In this document: one piece after another, positions 34,409-36,834 of the stretch
Position numbering within the stretch: the stretch's first letter is position 1
How the letters are laid out: the number at the start of each line of letters is the position of its first letter
Assembly (NCBI GenBank): GCA_030262895.1
Contig: JAJSZW010000023.1
Location: forward strand, 1 to 36,834
Direction of reading: 5' to 3'
Source of the DNA: Deltaproteobacteria bacterium
Lineage (GTDB): Bacteria > Desulfobacterota > Desulfobacteria > Desulfobacterales > ETH-SRB1
Length of the DNA stretch: 36,834 nucleotides
Notes under the pieces: model-generated
What the model saw: only the letters and a program-made list of their open reading frames with translations
The model's database searches: none
Told to the model about the DNA's origin: nothing
Program-made: the position numbers and the translations under genes

Positions 34409-35530
34409 ATGAAAATACCATTTGTTGATTTAACAGCACAGTATAAAAGTATTAAAGGAGAGATTGATGCAGCTATTTCGGAGGTTATCTCCAAATCCGC
34501 CTTTATCGGCGGCCCTCATGTAAAGTCTTTTGAAGCAGCCTTTGCAGAGTTTTGCAACGTCAAATACTGTGTGGGACTAGGAAATGGCACTGACGCCCTT
34601 TCCATCGCCCTTAAAACCCTTGGCATAGGCAAAGGAGACGAAGTCATAACCACGGCTCTCAGCTTCATCGCCACATCAGAAGCCATAACCATGACCGGAG
34701 CAAAAGTAGTATTTGTCGATATCAATCCCGAAACATACAATATTGATGTCGCAAAAATTGAAGAAAAGATATCCTCAAATACAAAAGTCATCATACCCGT
34801 TCATCTTTACGGACAACCGGCAGATATGGATCCTATTCTAAAGATAGCAACAAAGCACGATCTGAAAGTGGTGGAAGACGCTGCCCAGGCGCACGGAGCT
34901 GTCTACAAAGGACGGCAAATCGGCTCAATCGGAGATATGGCATGCTTCAGCTTCTATCCGGGAAAGAATCTGGGGGCTTATGGTGATGCGGGCGCTATCG
35001 TGACAAATGACGAAGATTTGGCTGTAAAAGCAAGAATGATTGCCAACCATGGCAGAATTAATAAGTACAACCATGAAATAGAAGGGGTTAACAGCCGTTT
35101 GGATGGTCTTCAGGGAGCGATTCTGGAGGTAAAATTAAGGCGCCTTCCGGACTGGACAGAGAGCCGCCGAAAAAATGCTTATCTATACAATGAATACCTG
35201 AACAATACAGAGCTTATCACACCGACGGAAATTGACAATGTTAAGGCTGTTTATCACCTTTATGTCGTAAGGGTGAAAAAAGATCAGCGAAAAGAACTTC
35301 AAGAAGACTTGAAGTCAAAAGCCATTTCTACGGGTATCCATTACCCCATCGCCCTCCCTAACTTGAAAGCATATGAATACTTGAATCACACTGAAGATGA
35401 CTTCCCGGAAGCAACCCAGGCCTCACGGGAGATTCTCTCTCTCCCAATCTTCCCGGAATTACAACAATCGCAAATAGAATACATAACAGAAACTATTAAG
35501 GAACGGGGACGAAATAACTTCCCCAAGTAG
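34409..35530 (+). CDS. DegT/DnrJ/EryC1-family PLP aminotransferase
   Basis: 373 residues, typical for sugar aminotransferases. The PLP Lys is Lys186 in SFYPGKNLGAYGDAGAI. Other family blocks are IPFVDLTAQYKSIKGEID at the start, GNGTDALSIALKTLGIGKGDEVI, VVEDAAQAHGA and NSRLDGLQGAILEVKL. It would transaminate the 3-keto sugar made by the dehydrogenase (WbpE/WlbC role). AAAGGA precedes the ATG. The stop codon overlaps the right copy of the 21-bp inverted repeat. A repeat element separates it from the acyltransferase, which may weaken co-transcription. Confidence 0.93.
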   Translation: MKIPFVDLTAQYKSIKGEIDAAISEVISKSAFIGGPHVKSFEAAFAEFCNVKYCVGLGNGTDALSIALKTLGIGKGDEVITTALSFIATSEAITMTGAKVVFVDINPETYNIDVAKIEEKISSNTKVIIPVHLYGQPADMDPILKIATKHDLKVVEDAAQAHGAVYKGRQIGSIGDMACFSFYPGKNLGAYGDAGAIVTNDEDLAVKARMIANHGRINKYNHEIEGVNSRLDGLQGAILEVKLRRLPDWTESRRKNAYLYNEYLNNTELITPTEIDNVKAVYHLYVVRVKKDQRKELQEDLKSKAISTGIHYPIALPNLKAYEYLNHTEDDFPEATQASREILSLPIFPELQQSQIEYITETIKERGRNNFPK

Positions 35531-35549
35531 GCGCATAGATTTGGGTCAA
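35529..35549. repeat. Right copy of the 21-bp perfect inverted repeat
   Basis: Exact reverse complement of 27965-27985. It starts in the aminotransferase stop codon (TAG, 35528-35530), so it closes the exopolysaccharide block on the right. Confidence 0.9.
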
Positions 35550-35859
35550 ATTTGTTCGATCTCAAATCACAAGCATTTTTGCCCTTTGAGCTTTCACCTT
35601 TCAGCTCGTAGATCAATTAGCTTGGTCCGGCCTCAAGGTCGTTTGAAAGTAATAAGTCAACGTAGTCAAGGATGTCCCCCAACTTCATGACAAGAGACCG
35701 CGGCTTTTACAAAAAATACTTTTCGGATCTTCATATCATTTATTAAACTCATCATATATATCGCACCCCTGTCATTTCTGATAGGTTACAGGGCATTGGC
35801 AGGTTAATACCCTAATCAAGCATTGACATTATAAGATCTCATGTGGCAAGTGGAATATT
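35531..35859. other. Intergenic region after the exopolysaccharide block
   Basis: 329 bases. It contains the rest of the 21-bp repeat, a short run of 7-bp units in one orientation (TTTGAGC, TTTCACC, TTTCAGC at 35585-35605), and a weak hairpin CCCTGT/ACAGGG (35767-35793). From 35821 on the sequence is duplicated 856 bp downstream. No gene or clear promoter is seen. Confidence 0.55.
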
Positions 35860-36312
35860 ATGAAGAAAAGAATAATTATTATTATTCCAGTTCTGGTTAC
35901 AGTGTTAACAATACCATCTCTTCTGCTTGCCGTTGAGAGGGCACCGAGGATAAGTGACAGGGAAATAGTAGAAAGACTTACAAAATTGGAAGAAGGGCAG
36001 AAGCATCTTCGTTCTCAGATGAACAGTCGTTTTGACGACCTTCGTTCTGAGACGAACAGTCGTTTTGACGACCTTTGTTCTGAGATGAACAGTCGTTTTG
36101 AGGCGATTGATAAGAGGTTTGACATCCTTCAGTGGATGTTGGGGCTTTTTATTACAATTGCTCTTGTAATACTGGGATTTGTGCTTCGTATGCAGTGGCA
36201 GATGCAAAGAAGACAAACCCGTATGGAGACATCTCTTGAAACATATAAAAATGAACTTGCCTTCATAAAAGGACTTATATACAAACTTCTTTCTCCCAAG
36301 GGTGCACTTTAA
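35860..36312 (+). CDS. Small membrane protein with hendecad coiled-coil repeats
   Basis: 150 residues. A signal-like helix at 4-24 (IIIIIPVLVTVLTIPSLLLA) is followed by RAPRISDREIVERLTKLEEG. Three 11-residue repeats lie at 50-82 (LRSQMNSRFDD, LRSETNSRFDD, LCSEMNSRFEA), then a TM helix at about 92-111 (MLGLFITIALVILGFVLRM), then a cytosolic basic helix. The 11-residue period suggests a right-handed or parallel coiled coil, probably trimeric or tetrameric, in the periplasm. I do not recognise a named family. A second copy follows downstream. Confidence 0.78.
   Translation: MKKRIIIIIPVLVTVLTIPSLLLAVERAPRISDREIVERLTKLEEGQKHLRSQMNSRFDDLRSETNSRFDDLCSEMNSRFEAIDKRFDILQWMLGLFITIALVILGFVLRMQWQMQRRQTRMETSLETYKNELAFIKGLIYKLLSPKGAL
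36007..36105 (+). repeat. Three tandem 33-bp repeats in the coiled coil
   Basis: Units start at 36007, 36040 and 36073, each containing GAACAGTCGTTTTGA. They encode the LRSEMNSRFDD hendecad. Near-identity at DNA level suggests slippage-prone length variation. Confidence 0.85.
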
Positions 36313-36714
36313 TCTTATTCGAGGGATTTTTCTTTCCTCCTCTACCTTATCAAAAAACCAGGACACTTCATGAATCTTGCCGCATAGTCAGCAACTTTCC
36401 CGAAGTACACTGTGATACTTACAGAAGGTAAAAAAAACCGTGCCATCCGTGAAATCTGCGCCAAAAACAAAAAAGGTTAAACTTGTCAGGAATGAAGACT
36501 GCCTACCACCTTAAAGCGGGACACTTTCCCATAATATCTAACTTAGTCGTAGCGTCATTCCGGCGAAAGCCGGAATCCAGTCAATCAACTGATGCCTCCC
36601 CCGAATCGGGGTCCTGGGCAGGCTTTGGATTTATGTTAGCTAAGTCCGATCCCGAATAGAAAATAGATTTTTCTGACATTGACATTATAAGATCTCATGT
36701 GGTAAGTGGAGTAT
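36313..36714. other. Intergenic region between the duplicated small genes
   Basis: 402 bases. It holds a REP-like hairpin (36557-36576), a CCCCGAATCGGGG palindrome near 36598-36611, and the copied leader from 36677. A stretch near 36515-36532 (AAGCGGGACACTTTCCC) looks like a possible insertion-sequence end, with low certainty. No gene is seen. Confidence 0.5.
36557..36576. repeat. REP-like hairpin ATTCCGGC-GAAA-GCCGGAAT
   Basis: A perfect 8-bp stem with a GAAA loop within TCATTCCGGCGAAAGCCGG. Dispersed copies of this motif are common in many proteobacterial genomes. Confidence 0.8.
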
Positions 36715-36834
36715 ATGAAGAAAATAATAATAATTCCAGTTCTGGTTACAGTGTTAATGATACCATCTTTTCTGCTTGCCGTTGAGAGGGCACCAAGGGT
36801 AAGTGATAGGGAAATAGTAGAAAGACTTACAAGA
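36715..36834 (+). CDS. Second copy of the small coiled-coil membrane protein (truncated by window end)
   Basis: Forty codons are visible: MKKIIIIPVLVTVLMIPSFL then LAVERAPRVSDREIVERLTR. They match the first 43 residues of the preceding gene with a shorter Ile run and a few substitutions (for example I to V in RVSDRE). The leader upstream is also copied. The two genes probably have related roles, or form a hetero-oligomer through their coiled coils, which is inference. The rest lies outside the window. Confidence 0.85.
   Translation, partial: MKKIIIIPVLVTVLMIPSFLLAVERAPRVSDREIVERLTR

Larger units (their letters stand above)
35821..36834 (+). repeat. Tandem gene duplication (leader plus coding start)
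   Basis: The leader beginning CATTGACATTATAAGATCTC at 35821 recurs at 36677, and the coding starts at 35860 and 36715 are likewise near-identical. The period is about 856 bp. The right copy leaves the window. The conserved leader suggests that the promoter or 5' region was duplicated with the gene. Confidence 0.9.

Noticed and set aside
35821..35859. Sigma-70 promoter based on TTGACA at 35823
   Set aside because: No good -10 box lies at 16-18 bp spacing; the conservation in the second copy is explained by the duplication.

Overview
This window looks like a chromosomal segment of a Desulfobacterota-type bacterium (my guess is the Desulfobacterales or a relative). The reasons are the gene order xseA-xseB-ispA-dxs-tlyA, a second EF-G-like GTPase, very large hybrid histidine kinases, an exopolysaccharide locus, and AT-leaning housekeeping genes beside higher-GC accessory genes. 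The lineage is inferred from protein sequence and gene order; no rRNA or tRNA gene was seen.

Layout. (1) 1-7034: a cell-surface/c-di-GMP block with the end of a cadherin-repeat adhesin, a PAS-GGDEF-GGDEF-EAL membrane protein that overlaps it by ATGA, an HDOD protein and a TolC-type outer-membrane efflux protein. (2) 7461-12847: exonuclease VII and early isoprenoid synthesis (xseA, xseB, ispA, dxs), then the rRNA methyltransferase tlyA. (3) 13254-15326: an EF-G paralogue. (4) 15552-25494: a signalling block with two overlapping paralogous hybrid kinases (one with a c-haem-motif periplasmic sensor, one with a PhnD-like sensor and three near-identical PAS repeats), a REC-PP2C-HATPase phosphatase and a STAS antagonist. 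(5) 25495-26952: an AT-rich island of nested inverted repeats, a MITE-like insertion and the tail of an ISKra4-type transposase. (6) 27107-35530: a LuxR-type response regulator, a small Cys protein, a PilZ protein and an exopolysaccharide operon (chain-length determinant, tyrosine kinase, sugar transferase with a degenerate GGDEF domain, and a dehydrogenase/acyltransferase/aminotransferase trio for an acetamido sugar). (7) 35860-end: a small coiled-coil membrane protein and the start of its tandem duplicate.

How the genes fit together: the recurring theme is control of surface material by c-di-GMP and phosphorelay. Block 1 can make, degrade and probably sense c-di-GMP. Block 4 ends in a partner-switching output. 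Block 6 has a PilZ receptor next to the exopolysaccharide genes, and its sugar transferase keeps a c-di-GMP I-site motif in an otherwise dead GGDEF domain.

The most unusual feature is a scattered class of intergenic elements made of 7-bp (sometimes 8-bp) variant direct repeats, usually in two inverted arms. I find seven clear ones, with different unit sequences. Five share a GAA/TTC core in 7-bp phase. Two are copies of one element 22 kb apart that differ by exactly two units. A separate 21-bp perfect inverted repeat brackets the whole PilZ/exopolysaccharide cluster.
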